Source: Winogradskyella sp. MH6
GTDB lineage: Bacteria > Bacteroidota > Bacteroidia > Flavobacteriales > Flavobacteriaceae
Assembly: GCF_022810765.1 (NCBI RefSeq)
Contig: NZ_CP094494.1
Span: 558,001-622,000 of the forward strand
Reading direction: 5' to 3'
DNA length: 64,000 nucleotides
Shown one piece after another: positions 26,538 to 36,459 of this stretch (positions are counted from its first letter, which is position 1; every line of letters begins with the position of its first letter). The notes below the pieces were generated by a model. It was not told the DNA's origin. It ran no database searches and worked only from the letters and a program-made list of their open reading frames with translations. The position numbers were made by a program, and so were the translations under genes.

Positions 26538-29102
26538 TTGCAAATTCAATTTTCAATATTAGCTAAATATCCTAGAATACTATACTGTATTTTGATGTTG
26601 GTTTTTATCACCCTATTCAATTCTTGCGATGTTGTAAAACGTGTAAAGTCTAATGAGCATCTCATTACTAAAAACACCATAATTGTTGACGACAAGGTTA
26701 ACAAGGAAGAGCGTGTTAATAATATTATCGTTCAGAAAACAAATTCTGGCATGAATAGTTTATTAGGTTTCCCTTTAAAACTCCATGTTTACAACTTAGC
26801 TAGACCAAATATAGATTCTATTATAGATGCTAAAGTATTGAGTGATTCTTCTAAAGTACGCTGGAAGACAAAACTGCTATCTAAAAAACAATTTGACAAA
26901 GAAATAGAATCTAGAAAAAACTTTAATAGCTGGCTAAAACGTACAGGTGAAGCACCTACAATCTACAACGAAGATAAAACAATTAAAACTGTAAACAATC
27001 TAAGAAAATATTACTACAGTATAGGTTGGTTTGACAATGAGGTGACTTTTGAAGTTAATAAAGACAGTACCAAAAGAGCTCAAGTAACATATAACGTTGT
27101 TAAAAAGAAACCTTATTTTTTAGATTCATTAAACCCAATTATAAGCAGTCCTTTAATAGACTCTTTGTATCCTAAATTTATTAAACCAACACTTCTTAAA
27201 AAAGGCGAACAGTACAATGAACAGAATTATGAGAACGAACGCGAACGCGTCACTAACTATCTAAGAAATGCTGGCTTTTATTACTTCGGACAAGACTACA
27301 TTAGATTTGAAACCGACACTATTGACACCAACCATAAAGTCAACACCGATTTTATAATAGCAAACAGACTTATAAGAACAGAAGATTCTACTAGAGTTGC
27401 CCCTTTTAAAATATTTAAAATTAAAGAAGTTAACATTTTTACTGACGAGAATTTCAATAATCAGGATAAAGCAATTTCAGACACAACAGTTTATAAAAAT
27501 TATAATCTTTACAGTAAAGAAAAACTGAGATTCAGGCCCAAAGCACTTACCGATGCTGTTTTTATTAACAAAGGAGATATTTATACAGATTTAGCACGTA
27601 GTAGGTCGCTACGCTACCTCAACGATTTGCAAATGTTTAGATACCCAAGTATAGAATACATAGAAAATCCTGAGGATACTACGCTAACAGCTAACATATA
27701 TCTAGAACCTAAGAAAAAATACGCACTAAGTTTAGATTTAGATGTCTCGCAAAGTAATATCCAAACCATCGGTTTTTCTGTAACTCCAGGATTAAAAATA
27801 AGAAATATTTTTAGAGGTGCAGAAACTTTAGAAATTAGCGGTATTGCTGCAATTGGTGCTTCAAAAAACAGAAGTGACGATGTGAGTTCCTTTTTTGATA
27901 TTAATGAGTTTGGTGGAAATATTAGATTAACTATTCCTAGGTTATTTACACCTTTTAATACCGATAGTATTATACCTAAATACATGTCGCCAAGCACAGC
28001 TATAAACATTTCTACCACAAGCCAACAGAATATTGGACTCGATAAACAAACTTTATCCGGACTTTTAAGCTACAATTGGTCTCCATCTAGAACCGTTACC
28101 AACACGCTAGAACTTTTTAATGTTCAGTTTGTAAAAAACCTAAACACCAGCAATTACTTTGGTGTTTATACTAACTCATACAGCAGACTTAATAATATAG
28201 CACAAGACATCGGCTATATTACTTCTAATGAAAACTTAAGCATACCTACAGAAGCCAATCAATTTATCAATGATGTACTCAATGAAAACACAAGTTTAAT
28301 TCCCGAAGACGAAGATTTTAAAACTGTACACAATATTGAAGAGCGAAAACAACGACTCACGGAAAACAACCTTATTTTTTCTACAAGTTTTGATTATAAG
28401 AAAGATAAACGCACCAGTATTTTTGACAATGATTTTTCCATCTTTAAGTGGCGTGTTGAGTTAGCTGGCAACCTTTTATCCAACCTTTCTGAAGTCTTTG
28501 GATCTTCAAAAAATGAAAACGGAAACTACGAAGTCTTTGGCGTCGCTTTTTCTCAATATTTTAAAACCGAAATAGACTACATTAAATATTTTGACTTAGG
28601 GAGAAACAACGTTTTTGCATTTAGAAGTTTTGCTGGTATTGCAATTCCTTATGGTAATTCTAATAGTATTCCTTTTGCCAAAAGTTTCTTTGCTGGTGGA
28701 CCAAACGACAACAGAGCATGGACAGCTTACAACCTTGGTCCAGGCAGTTCTAGTTCTACAAACGAGTTTAACGAAGCAAACTTTAAAATTCATTTAAGTG
28801 CCGAACAACGTTTTAGCTTATTTGGAAATTTAAAAGGTGCGCTTTTTGTTGACGCTGGCAACATATGGAATGTATTAGATAATGTTACAGACGACAGAGC
28901 CACGTTTACAAACTTAAATTCTCTCAAAGATATTGCTGTTGGCTCTGGCTTTGGGCTTCGTTACGATTTTGACTTTTTTGTACTTCGTTTTGACACAGGT
29001 TTTAAAACTTACGATCCTTCAGAACAAGAAGGCAGTCGCTGGTTTAGAAGCTATAACTTTAGAAATGCTGTATACAACATTGGTATTAACTATCCTTTTT
29101 AA
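26538..29102 (+). CDS. tamL: TamL-type outer-membrane lipoprotein (BamA/TamA superfamily)
   Basis: 854-residue Omp85-family protein, probably working with TamB in moving envelope components to the outer membrane. The lipobox LFNSC places a lipid anchor on Cys30, the feature separating Bacteroidota TamL from TamA. POTRA-like domains follow (to about residue 400). The C-terminal 16-strand barrel ends at NAVYNIGINYPF. I use the TTG at 26538 because the first ATG (26595) would leave only ten residues without positive charge before the lipidated Cys. TamB is not in the window. Confidence 0.88.
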   Translation: MQIQFSILAKYPRILYCILMLVFITLFNSCDVVKRVKSNEHLITKNTIIVDDKVNKEERVNNIIVQKTNSGMNSLLGFPLKLHVYNLARPNIDSIIDAKVLSDSSKVRWKTKLLSKKQFDKEIESRKNFNSWLKRTGEAPTIYNEDKTIKTVNNLRKYYYSIGWFDNEVTFEVNKDSTKRAQVTYNVVKKKPYFLDSLNPIISSPLIDSLYPKFIKPTLLKKGEQYNEQNYENERERVTNYLRNAGFYYFGQDYIRFETDTIDTNHKVNTDFIIANRLIRTEDSTRVAPFKIFKIKEVNIFTDENFNNQDKAISDTTVYKNYNLYSKEKLRFRPKALTDAVFINKGDIYTDLARSRSLRYLNDLQMFRYPSIEYIENPEDTTLTANIYLEPKKKYALSLDLDVSQSNIQTIGFSVTPGLKIRNIFRGAETLEISGIAAIGASKNRSDDVSSFFDINEFGGNIRLTIPRLFTPFNTDSIIPKYMSPSTAINISTTSQQNIGLDKQTLSGLLSYNWSPSRTVTNTLELFNVQFVKNLNTSNYFGVYTNSYSRLNNIAQDIGYITSNENLSIPTEANQFINDVLNENTSLIPEDEDFKTVHNIEERKQRLTENNLIFSTSFDYKKDKRTSIFDNDFSIFKWRVELAGNLLSNLSEVFGSSKNENGNYEVFGVAFSQYFKTEIDYIKYFDLGRNNVFAFRSFAGIAIPYGNSNSIPFAKSFFAGGPNDNRAWTAYNLGPGSSSSTNEFNEANFKIHLSAEQRFSLFGNLKGALFVDAGNIWNVLDNVTDDRATFTNLNSLKDIAVGSGFGLRYDFDFFVLRFDTGFKTYDPSEQEGSRWFRSYNFRNAVYNIGINYPF

Positions 29103-29174
29103 ACACCTTATTCCTCCTACATCGTTTTCGGTTTTTTATCTTCTAAAACGCATCAAAAGATGCTTAAAATTATG

Positions 29175-29182
29175 TATTTTTG
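29175..29182 (+). promoter_or_regulatory. Promoter -7 box of fbaA
   Basis: TATTTTTG, 26 bp before the fbaA ATG; no clear TTG -33 element. Confidence 0.5.
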
Positions 29183-29207
29183 ATATTTAATTTTCAATCA
29201 TAAAATC

Positions 29208-30275
29208 ATGAGTCACAATATCAAACCTGGCGTTGCAACAGGAAGAGAAGTTCAGGAAATTTTCAAATTAGCTAAAGAAAAAGGCTTTGCCTTACCAGCA
29301 GTAAATGTTATTGGTTCTAATACCATAAATGGTGTTTTAGAAACTGCTAAGGCCCTAAATGCTCCCGTAATTATTCAGTTTTCTAATGGAGGTGCGCAAT
29401 TTAACGCAGGAAAAGGTTTAGGAAACGATGACCAAAAAGGTGCTATTGCTGGTGGAATTGCAGGTGCAAAACACGTACATCATATGGCAGAGGCTTATGG
29501 AGTTCCTGTAATTTTACATACAGACCACTGTGCTAAAAAATTATTGCCTTGGATTGATGGTTTATTAGACGCAAGTGAGAAACATTTTGAAGAAACAGGA
29601 AAACCACTTTACAGTTCTCACATGATAGATTTATCTGAAGAGCCAATTGAAGAGAATATAGAAATCTGTAAAAAATACCTAGCGCGTATGAGCAAAATGG
29701 GTATGACTTTAGAGATTGAGCTTGGTATAACAGGTGGTGAAGAAGATGGTGTAGACAATAGTGATGTCGATGCTTCAAAACTATATACACAACCTGAAGA
29801 AGTGGCTTATGCCTACGAAGAATTAAGTAAAGTTAGCGACCAGTTTACTATTGCTGCAGCTTTTGGTAATGTACATGGTGTATACAAACCTGGTAATGTA
29901 AAACTAACTCCAAAAATCTTAAAGAACTCACAAGAGTACATTGCAGAAAAATACAATGTTGGTCATAACCACATCGATTTTGTATTCCATGGTGGCTCTG
30001 GTTCTACAGTAGAAGAAATAAGAGAAGCTATTGGTTATGGAGTTATAAAAATGAATATAGATACCGACATGCAATGGGCATTCCTTAGTGGTGTTAGAGA
30101 TTACATACAAGACAATCACGATTATTTACAAACCCAAATAGGCAATCCTGAAGGAGATGATGCACCAAACAAAAAATACTACGACCCTAGAGTTTGGTTA
30201 AGAAAAGGAGAGCAAGCCTTTGTTGAGCGTCTTAAAAAAGCATTTGAAGACTTAAACAACGTAGATACGTTATAA
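29208..30275 (+). CDS. fbaA: Class II fructose-bisphosphate aldolase
   Basis: Zinc-dependent aldolase interconverting fructose 1,6-bisphosphate with dihydroxyacetone phosphate and glyceraldehyde 3-phosphate. 355 residues, matching the class IIA (E. coli FbaA) form. Zinc ligand and active-site regions are visible: LHTDHCAKK, AFGNVHGVYKPG and FHGGSGSTVEE, with MNIDTDMQWAF near the C-terminus. It is monocistronic, with its own -7 box and a hairpin terminator downstream. Confidence 0.97.
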   Translation: MSHNIKPGVATGREVQEIFKLAKEKGFALPAVNVIGSNTINGVLETAKALNAPVIIQFSNGGAQFNAGKGLGNDDQKGAIAGGIAGAKHVHHMAEAYGVPVILHTDHCAKKLLPWIDGLLDASEKHFEETGKPLYSSHMIDLSEEPIEENIEICKKYLARMSKMGMTLEIELGITGGEEDGVDNSDVDASKLYTQPEEVAYAYEELSKVSDQFTIAAAFGNVHGVYKPGNVKLTPKILKNSQEYIAEKYNVGHNHIDFVFHGGSGSTVEEIREAIGYGVIKMNIDTDMQWAFLSGVRDYIQDNHDYLQTQIGNPEGDDAPNKKYYDPRVWLRKGEQAFVERLKKAFEDLNNVDTL

Positions 30276-30296
30276 AGACGTATTTCATATTTTCAG

Positions 30297-30340
30297 ACCT
30301 ATCAAAGTTATTGTTTAATTTTGATAGGTTTGTTCATTTT
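30297..30340 (+). terminator. Terminator of fbaA
   Basis: Stem ACCTATCAAA / TTTGATAGGT (30297-30306 and 30320-30329) with a 13-nt loop and a T-rich tail. Confidence 0.7.
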
Positions 30341-30364
30341 AACAATAACATGAAATAACTGCTT

Positions 30365-30393
30365 TTGAGTTTAATTAATTAGTAGTAATTTTG
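30365..30393 (+). promoter_or_regulatory. Distal promoter of accD
   Basis: TTG, 18 bp, TAATTTTG: full consensus match about 100 bp before accD. Confidence 0.6.
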
Positions 30394-30456
30394 CTCTAAC
30401 TAACTAATAACATAATTATAGAAATCTTTTTAAATCTATGATTATAAAATAACCCT

Positions 30457-30464
30457 TAGCTTTG
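30457..30464 (+). promoter_or_regulatory. Proximal -7 box of accD
   Basis: TAGCTTTG (TAnnTTTG) 29 bp before the accD ATG, inside the imperfect palindrome ACCCTT...AAGGGT; accD may therefore have two promoters. Confidence 0.4.
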
Positions 30465-30493
30465 TTAAAGGGTATAAAAAAATCAAATTTCAT

Positions 30494-31351
30494 ATGGCTT
30501 GGTTTAAGAGAAAAGATAAAGGAATTCAAACGTCTACAGAAGAAAAAAAAGATACTCCCAAAGGACTTTGGTATAAATCTCCTACCGGAAAAATAATTGA
30601 CACTAAAGAATTAGAACAAAATTTTTATGTGAGTCCAGAAGACGGCTACCATGTAAGAATCGGAAGTAAAGAATACTTCGAAATTCTTTTTGATGACAAT
30701 AAATTTAAAGAGTTAGATGCCGATTTAACTTCAAAGGATCCTCTAAAATTTGTTGATACTAAAAAATACCCAGACCGTTTAAAGGCGGCACAATCTAAAA
30801 CCAACCTTAAAGATGCGGTACGTACAGCTGTTGGAAAATCTATGGGAGAAGACTTAGTAGTAGCTTGTATGGACTTTAACTTTATTGGCGGATCTATGGG
30901 AAGTGTTGTTGGTGAAAAAATTGCAAGAGCTGCCGACTATGCTTTAAAGAAAAAAACACCATTTATGATTATCAGCAAATCTGGTGGTGCTCGTATGATG
31001 GAAGCGGCTTTATCATTAATGCAATTGGCTAAAACCTCAGCAAAATTAGCACAATTAGCAGATGCTGGCATTCCGTATATTTCATTGTGTACAGACCCAA
31101 CCACAGGTGGTACAACAGCATCATTCGCTATGTTAGGAGACATTAATATAGCTGAACCAGGTGCTTTAATTGGTTTTGCAGGCCCAAGAGTAGTGCGAGA
31201 TACTACTGGCCAAGAATTACCAGAAGGTTTCCAAACTTCAGAATTCTTATTAGAGCATGGTTTCTTAGATTTTATAACGCATAGAAGAGATTTAAAGAAA
31301 AAGGTAAATCAATATATAGATTTAATAAAAAATCAACCTTTAAGAGCATAA
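30494..31351 (+). CDS. accD: Acetyl-CoA carboxylase carboxyltransferase subunit beta, zinc-finger ligands lost
   Basis: Beta subunit of the carboxyltransferase that makes malonyl-CoA for fatty acid synthesis, 285 residues. The crotonase-like core is canonical: [49 protein letters not shown] and IGFAGPRVV. In E. coli AccD an N-terminal four-Cys zinc finger lies between GVWTK and HHMR. Here the aligned positions read YKSPTGK and YVSPEDG, so all four Cys are absent although spacing is kept. AccA is not in the window. A bidirectional terminator follows. Confidence 0.96.
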   Translation: MAWFKRKDKGIQTSTEEKKDTPKGLWYKSPTGKIIDTKELEQNFYVSPEDGYHVRIGSKEYFEILFDDNKFKELDADLTSKDPLKFVDTKKYPDRLKAAQSKTNLKDAVRTAVGKSMGEDLVVACMDFNFIGGSMGSVVGEKIARAADYALKKKTPFMIISKSGGARMMEAALSLMQLAKTSAKLAQLADAGIPYISLCTDPTTGGTTASFAMLGDINIAEPGALIGFAGPRVVRDTTGQELPEGFQTSEFLLEHGFLDFITHRRDLKKKVNQYIDLIKNQPLRA

Positions 31352-31380
31352 AAAAAGCGAGCTAAATAGCTCGCTTTTTT
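31351..31380. terminator. Bidirectional terminator after accD
   Basis: Stem AAAAAAGCGAGCTA / TAGCTCGCTTTTTT with a 2-4-nt loop between convergent genes. Confidence 0.9.
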
Positions 31381-31415
31381 TCTCCAATCAACTAAAAACA
31401 ATTAAACCACAAAAT

Positions 31416-32336
31416 CTAATTTAATGTTATAGGCACCTCAGTACCGTTATTAAAAGTAAAGGTTGCTTGGTTATCGCATTCTCCTTCACCAAAATCAAAA
31501 ACACCTCCAAAATTTGTACGTTGTACATCAAAAGAACCACTTACAAAATAGGCACAAATAACCTCTCTTCTTAATGGAGTAATAACTTCATAGGTATGTG
31601 TATTACCATTAACAAATGTTGCTGTCCAATCTCCAGTAATTTCAAATACATTATCACTAAAAACACCACTACCAAAACCTTCAACCCATTCTCTAATTCT
31701 TGTGCCTTCTCTAGAAGCTTGTACTCCATTTGGCCATATAACGGTAATACTCAAATCGTGTGTAAACTGAGGATTTCCATTATCGTTAGACAATTCTTTT
31801 AAAATAGAACGGCTCGCTATTACATTTTTAGCATCAAAATAAAAATCAATCAAATTGTAGTTAACCATTATTTGTTGTGCCTCTGGATTTCTTGTGTAAT
31901 CAAAAACAATCTGTCCCTGAATAAGATGTTCATTAACAACACAACCTTCTGTTCCAAAATCTAAGGTTACCTCTCTATAATTTTGTTGTGCTACTACAGT
32001 AATCGTCACACAATCAGGAATATCTTTAGCATAAAATGTATCATCAGAACTATTTGTTGCTACTCCGTTTCTTTCTGCTGTAGATTCTTGTGCTTCATAG
32101 GCATCTATTACAATATCTCCCAAAATACTATCTATCTGATCTATCTCAGTAGAACGCTGTACTTCTAAGGTGCTTTGGGTTACATCTTCTGTTTCTGTAA
32201 CTTCATCATTGTTACTACATGATGTAAATGTTAAAACTAAAACCATAAGGCTTAAAATTCCTTTTTTAATTACATTGAATTTTTTACTCACATCATTATT
32301 TATGACTTCTTTGAGCTCGTGATTTGAATAATTCAT
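31416..32336 (-). CDS. Putative lipoprotein, unknown function
   Basis: 306 residues. After an unusually long polar start comes a hydrophobic stretch and the lipobox FTSC (Cys40) followed by SNNDEVTETED, typical of exported flavobacterial lipoproteins. The mature part is beta-rich with paired Cys (DCVTITVV, EGCVVNEH, VICAYFV, EGECDN), possibly forming disulfides. No family recognised. It stands alone between accD and a histidine kinase gene. Confidence 0.7.
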   Translation of the reverse strand: MNYSNHELKEVINNDVSKKFNVIKKGILSLMVLVLTFTSCSNNDEVTETEDVTQSTLEVQRSTEIDQIDSILGDIVIDAYEAQESTAERNGVATNSSDDTFYAKDIPDCVTITVVAQQNYREVTLDFGTEGCVVNEHLIQGQIVFDYTRNPEAQQIMVNYNLIDFYFDAKNVIASRSILKELSNDNGNPQFTHDLSITVIWPNGVQASREGTRIREWVEGFGSGVFSDNVFEITGDWTATFVNGNTHTYEVITPLRREVICAYFVSGSFDVQRTNFGGVFDFGEGECDNQATFTFNNGTEVPITLN

Positions 32337-32407
32337 GATTACTTTTTTATTGTTAATATGTTGTTAAGACCATAACAATTGAAAAACGTTTAATCAAAAA
32401 CTAAAAT

Positions 32408-33514
32408 TCATGCTTTTTTAAAATAGATTGAAAACTCAGTTCCTGCATCTACCTCACTGTTTACAGTAACTTTGCCACCTAAAGATTCTATGTGGTTTTT
32501 AGTAATAAAAAGACCAATACCAATAGCGTCTTCGTTATAATGAAAGGTCTTGTACATCTGAAATAACTTATCCCCAAACTTATTCATATCAATGCCAAGC
32601 CCGTTATCTTTAATTTTAAAAACCACATAATCATCTTCAACTAAAGATGTAAGCTCAATGATAGGTGTTCTTTTTTCGGATCTATACTTAATGGCATTGG
32701 TGAGAAAATTGAGAATTATACTATCTAAATAAGCTGGCACACCCTTTACACGATGAGACTCATCGATTTGATTATAAATTAAAGCATTAGAATTTTGTGC
32801 CATTGCAATAATATTATACATCGCTTTTTCTACATAGTCATAAAGATTAAGCTTTTGTAATTTTGAAGGTTCTATTTCTCTAATCTTAGCAACTTCCGTA
32901 AGATGAGCAACAGTTTCTTGTAAATTATCTACGGCCTGTTTTAACAACTTGTAATTTTCATTAGATGTGATTTCTCCACAATCAACTTCTAAAAATTCAG
33001 TAAGCGATGCTAAATTACCTGAATGTGATCTAAGGTTGTGTGTTACAATATTTGCAAAAGACGTTAATCTATCGTTCTGTTCTTTGGCCACGCTAAGCAT
33101 AGCCTTTAATTTATCCTGATTTTTTTGACGGTTAGTTATATCTGTAAATTGCCAAATCATATGTGGTCTTCCTGCTTTAAAATACACAAGAGTTACATAG
33201 ATTAAAACCCAAATAACATCTCCATTCTTATGAAAATAGCGTTGTTTAACCCTGTATTTATCTGTCTTACCGCTTATAAGTTTTTCAAACTTTTTCTCAT
33301 GCACACCTAAGTCTTCTATAAAGACTATGTTGTCAATATCCATATTAAAAAGTTCGGATTTTGTATAGCCAAAAATATCAGAAACGGCTTCATTCATTTT
33401 CAGCCAGTTGCCATCCATACTTACAACAGCAATACCGTTGTAGGTATTATTAAATACACGATCTAGAACATCGTAAGCATTAGAAACATTTTGGGAAGGT
33501 CGAATAGCTTTCAT
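32408..33514 (-). CDS. PAS-domain sensor histidine kinase (orphan)
   Basis: 368-residue kinase without membrane helices, so likely a cytosolic sensor. One PAS domain spans about residues 15-130 (IAVVSMDGNWLKMNEAVSDIFGY, PAC part ITNRQKNQDKL). The phosphoacceptor region has His159 in VTHNLRSHSGNL, the HNLRSH variant typical of Bacteroidota kinases. The ATPase domain has the N box NFLTNAIKYR, the G1 box DNGLGID and G2 GIGLFITKNH. No response regulator gene is adjacent, and the ligand is unknown. Confidence 0.92.
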   Translation of the reverse strand: MKAIRPSQNVSNAYDVLDRVFNNTYNGIAVVSMDGNWLKMNEAVSDIFGYTKSELFNMDIDNIVFIEDLGVHEKKFEKLISGKTDKYRVKQRYFHKNGDVIWVLIYVTLVYFKAGRPHMIWQFTDITNRQKNQDKLKAMLSVAKEQNDRLTSFANIVTHNLRSHSGNLASLTEFLEVDCGEITSNENYKLLKQAVDNLQETVAHLTEVAKIREIEPSKLQKLNLYDYVEKAMYNIIAMAQNSNALIYNQIDESHRVKGVPAYLDSIILNFLTNAIKYRSEKRTPIIELTSLVEDDYVVFKIKDNGLGIDMNKFGDKLFQMYKTFHYNEDAIGIGLFITKNHIESLGGKVTVNSEVDAGTEFSIYFKKA

Positions 33515-33631
33515 CCTATTAAACTTTAGGATTAATAGAAAAAGCTCTTAACCAGTCGAGGGGAGACTATATTAAAACACTGTAATACAGATTAAAAGTT
33601 ACAAAAAAAACCACAAATCACAAAAAAGTAT

Positions 33632-33639
33632 TATATTTG
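33632..33639 (+). promoter_or_regulatory. Promoter -7 box of rpsO
   Basis: TATATTTG (TAnnTTTG) 55 bp before the rpsO ATG. Confidence 0.5.
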
Positions 33640-33694
33640 CCGCTTGAAAGAAAACCTTTCAAAGTACATAACAATCATTTACAATAATATTAGA

Positions 33695-33964
33695 ATGTAT
33701 TTATCTAAAGAGAAAAAAGAAGAAATCTTCACAAAACACGGTAAAGGAAAAAATGATACCGGTTCTGCTGAAGGACAAATTGCGTTATTTACGTACAGAA
33801 TTAACCATTTAACTGAGCACTTAAAAAATAATCGTAAAGATTATAACTCTGAGCGTTCTCTAGTAAAATTAGTAGGTAAGCGTCGTGCTTTATTAGACTA
33901 CTTAACTAAAAAGGACATCTTAAGATACCGTGCTATCGTTAAAGAATTAGGATTAAGAAAGTAA
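33695..33964 (+). CDS. rpsO: 30S ribosomal protein S15
   Basis: 89-residue primary rRNA-binding protein of the small subunit platform. MYLSKEKKEEIFTKHGKGKNDTGSAEGQIALFT is the classic start, followed by RINHLTEHLK and RRALLDYL. I use the ATG at 33695; an in-frame extension upstream is not part of the family. It precedes pnp, the same order as in E. coli, with a terminator between. Confidence 0.97.
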   Translation: MYLSKEKKEEIFTKHGKGKNDTGSAEGQIALFTYRINHLTEHLKNNRKDYNSERSLVKLVGKRRALLDYLTKKDILRYRAIVKELGLRK

Positions 33965-33977
33965 TTTCAACATAAAG

Positions 33978-34002
33978 ACCACGCCTCTAGCGTGGTTTTT
34001 TG
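33978..34002 (+). terminator. Terminator of rpsO
   Basis: Stem ACCACGC / GCGTGGT with a 5-nt loop and a T6 run. Confidence 0.8.
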
Positions 34003-34116
34003 TTTAATACATAACGTCTTCGAAAGCGTTTAATTTTCGAATTGAAGAAGCTACAATAGTTTTTCATTGGTCACAACAACAACTACACAACAACACAACG
34101 ACCATTGTTTAACATC

Positions 34117-34140
34117 GCTGGTTATGCAGAGCATATCAGC
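34117..34140 (+). promoter_or_regulatory. Hairpin just upstream of pnp
   Basis: GCTGGTTATGC (34117-34127) can pair with GCATATCAGC (34131-34140), ending 17 nt before the pnp ATG. In E. coli a leader hairpin controls pnp autoregulation; a similar role here is only a guess. Confidence 0.35.
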
Positions 34141-34157
34141 TGAAGATTTAAAATTTT

Positions 34158-36404
34158 ATGATTCCAAAAACTTACAAAGAGGTCATAGACCTTGGTGATG
34201 GTAGAGAAATTTCTATCGAAACCGGAAAACTCGCAAAACAGGCTCATGGCTCTGTTGTTGTACAATCGGGTGAAACCATGCTACTTTGTACTGTAGTTTC
34301 TAACTATGAAGCTGCAAACGTAGACTTTTTACCATTAACGGTAGATTACCGTGAAAAATTTGCTGCTGCTGGTCGTTATCCTGGCGGATTCTTTAAGCGT
34401 GAGGCACGTCCTAGCACAGAAGAAATTTTAGTAATGCGTATTGTAGACCGTGTATTACGTCCTTTATTCCCTAAAGATTACCATGCTGAAACTCAAGTAA
34501 TGATTCAGTTAATGTCTTTAGACAAAGATGTAATGCCAGATGCCTTAGCTGGTTTAGCTGCTTCTGCTGCTATTCAGTTATCTGACATTCCTTTTGAAAC
34601 TCCAATTTCTGAAGTTCGTGTGGCGCGTCTTAATGGTGAATTTATCATCAACCCAAGTCTATCACAATTAGAGCAATCTGACATCGATATGGTTATTGGT
34701 GCATCAGAAGATTCTGTGATGATGGTTGAAGGTGAAATGAGTGAAATTTCTGAAGACGAAATGGTAGAAGCTATCAAAGTTGCTCACGAAGCTATTAAAG
34801 TTCAGATTGAAGCTCAAAAACGTTTAGTTGCTCAAGTAGGCAAAAAAGAAACTCGTGAGTACGAGCCTGAAGCTGAAGACGAAGCAGTATTAGAAAAAGT
34901 AAAAGCATTTGCTTACGATAAATGTTACGAAATTGCCAAAGCTGCATCGTCTAAAAAAGACAGGAGTGCAGCATTCTCTGAAGTAAAGGATGCTTTAAAA
35001 GCTGAATACACAGAAGAAGAGCTCGAAGAAGTTGGTGGTTTAGTATCAAAATACTTCAGTAAAATTCAAAAAGAAGCGGTACGTAACCTAGTATTAGAAG
35101 AAGGTATTCGTTTAGATGGTCGTAAGACTACAGAAGTTAGACCAATTTGGTGTGAGGTAGATTACTTACCTTCTACTCATGGGTCTTCAATATTTACACG
35201 TGGTGAAACTCAAGCATTGGCAACCGTTACTCTAGGTACGTCTCGCGAAGCTAATATGATTGACAACCCATCTTTAGAAGGTGAAGAGCGTTTCTACTTA
35301 CATTATAACTTCCCACCATTTTCAACTGGAGAAGCTAGACCTTTAAGAGGAACATCTCGTCGTGAGATTGGACACGGAAACTTAGCACAACGTGCTTTAA
35401 AACGTATGGTTCCTGAAGATTGCCCATATACAGTACGTGTGGTATCTGAAGTCTTAGAGTCTAACGGATCATCGTCTATGGCAACGGTTTGTGCTGGTAC
35501 AATGGCCATTATGGACGCTGGTGTACAAATGAAAAAACCAGTTTCTGGTATTGCTATGGGATTGATTTCTGATGGTGAGCGTTACGCTGTATTATCTGAT
35601 ATTTTAGGTGATGAAGATCATTTAGGTGACATGGACTTTAAAGTTACTGGTACCGAAGATGGTATTACTGCTTGCCAAATGGACATTAAAATCAAAGGGC
35701 TTAGCTACGAGATTTTAGTAAATGCTTTAAATCAGGCTAAGGAAGGTCGTATGCACATACTTGGTAAATTAATAGACACTATTGCTACTCCTAATACAGA
35801 TGTTAAGGCACATGCACCAAAAATGGTAACTGCTAAATTACCAAATGATTTAATTGGTGCTTTTATTGGACCTGGTGGAAAAGTAATTCAAGAGTTACAA
35901 AAAGAAACAGGAACTACAATTGTAATTAATGAAGATCCTGTAACTGAAGAAGGTATTGTTGAAATTTTAGGTACTGACCAAGCTGGTATTGATGCTGTTT
36001 TAGCTAAAATAGATTCTTTAACCTTTAAACCAGAAGTGGGTAGCATTTATGAAGTTAAAGTGATTAAAATGCTTGATTTTGGAGCTGTAGTAGAATATAC
36101 TGAGGCACCAGGAAATGAAGTACTGTTACACGTAAGTGAACTTGCTTGGGAGCGTACAGAAAATGTATCTGACGTGGTAAACATGGGAGATGTATTTGAT
36201 GTAAAATACTTTGGTATAGATCCAAGAACACGTAAAGAAAAAGTATCTCGCAAAGCTATTTTACCAAAACCAGAAGGTTGGGAAGATAGACCAAAACGCG
36301 ATAACAATCGAAACAGAGACAACAATCGAGGACGCGATAACCGCAACAGAGGTAATAACCGCAGAGACGATAGAAATCGAAGAGATAACAATAAAGAAGA
36401 TTAA
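34158..36404 (+). CDS. pnp: Polyribonucleotide nucleotidyltransferase (PNPase)
   Basis: 3'-5' phosphorolytic exoribonuclease, 748 residues. It has two RNase PH domains ([44 protein letters not shown]) around an alpha-helical linker, then a KH domain with GPGGK (about residue 575) and an S1 domain ([21 protein letters not shown]). It ends in a basic tail of Arg, Asn and Asp repeats of about 40 residues, possibly an RNA or partner contact. A decayed copy of its last ~45 codons lies 0.7 kb downstream. Confidence 0.98.
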   Translation: MIPKTYKEVIDLGDGREISIETGKLAKQAHGSVVVQSGETMLLCTVVSNYEAANVDFLPLTVDYREKFAAAGRYPGGFFKREARPSTEEILVMRIVDRVLRPLFPKDYHAETQVMIQLMSLDKDVMPDALAGLAASAAIQLSDIPFETPISEVRVARLNGEFIINPSLSQLEQSDIDMVIGASEDSVMMVEGEMSEISEDEMVEAIKVAHEAIKVQIEAQKRLVAQVGKKETREYEPEAEDEAVLEKVKAFAYDKCYEIAKAASSKKDRSAAFSEVKDALKAEYTEEELEEVGGLVSKYFSKIQKEAVRNLVLEEGIRLDGRKTTEVRPIWCEVDYLPSTHGSSIFTRGETQALATVTLGTSREANMIDNPSLEGEERFYLHYNFPPFSTGEARPLRGTSRREIGHGNLAQRALKRMVPEDCPYTVRVVSEVLESNGSSSMATVCAGTMAIMDAGVQMKKPVSGIAMGLISDGERYAVLSDILGDEDHLGDMDFKVTGTEDGITACQMDIKIKGLSYEILVNALNQAKEGRMHILGKLIDTIATPNTDVKAHAPKMVTAKLPNDLIGAFIGPGGKVIQELQKETGTTIVINEDPVTEEGIVEILGTDQAGIDAVLAKIDSLTFKPEVGSIYEVKVIKMLDFGAVVEYTEAPGNEVLLHVSELAWERTENVSDVVNMGDVFDVKYFGIDPRTRKEKVSRKAILPKPEGWEDRPKRDNNRNRDNNRGRDNRNRGNNRRDDRNRRDNNKED

Positions 36405-36427
36405 TATTCTTTATACTTACTATTAAG

Positions 36428-36459
36428 AAAGCCCATCAATTTTGATGGGCTTTTTTTTT
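36428..36459 (+). terminator. Terminator of pnp
   Basis: Stem AAAGCCCATCAA / TTGATGGGCTTT followed by T run. A nearly identical hairpin recurs at 39110-39137. Its tail overlaps the final stop codon of the broken outer-membrane protein gene on the other strand. Confidence 0.88.

Noticed and set aside
36047..36391. 114-codon Leu/Ser/Arg-rich frame antisense to the pnp tail
   Set aside because: Created by the repetitive Arg/Asn/Asp codons of the PNPase tail read backwards.
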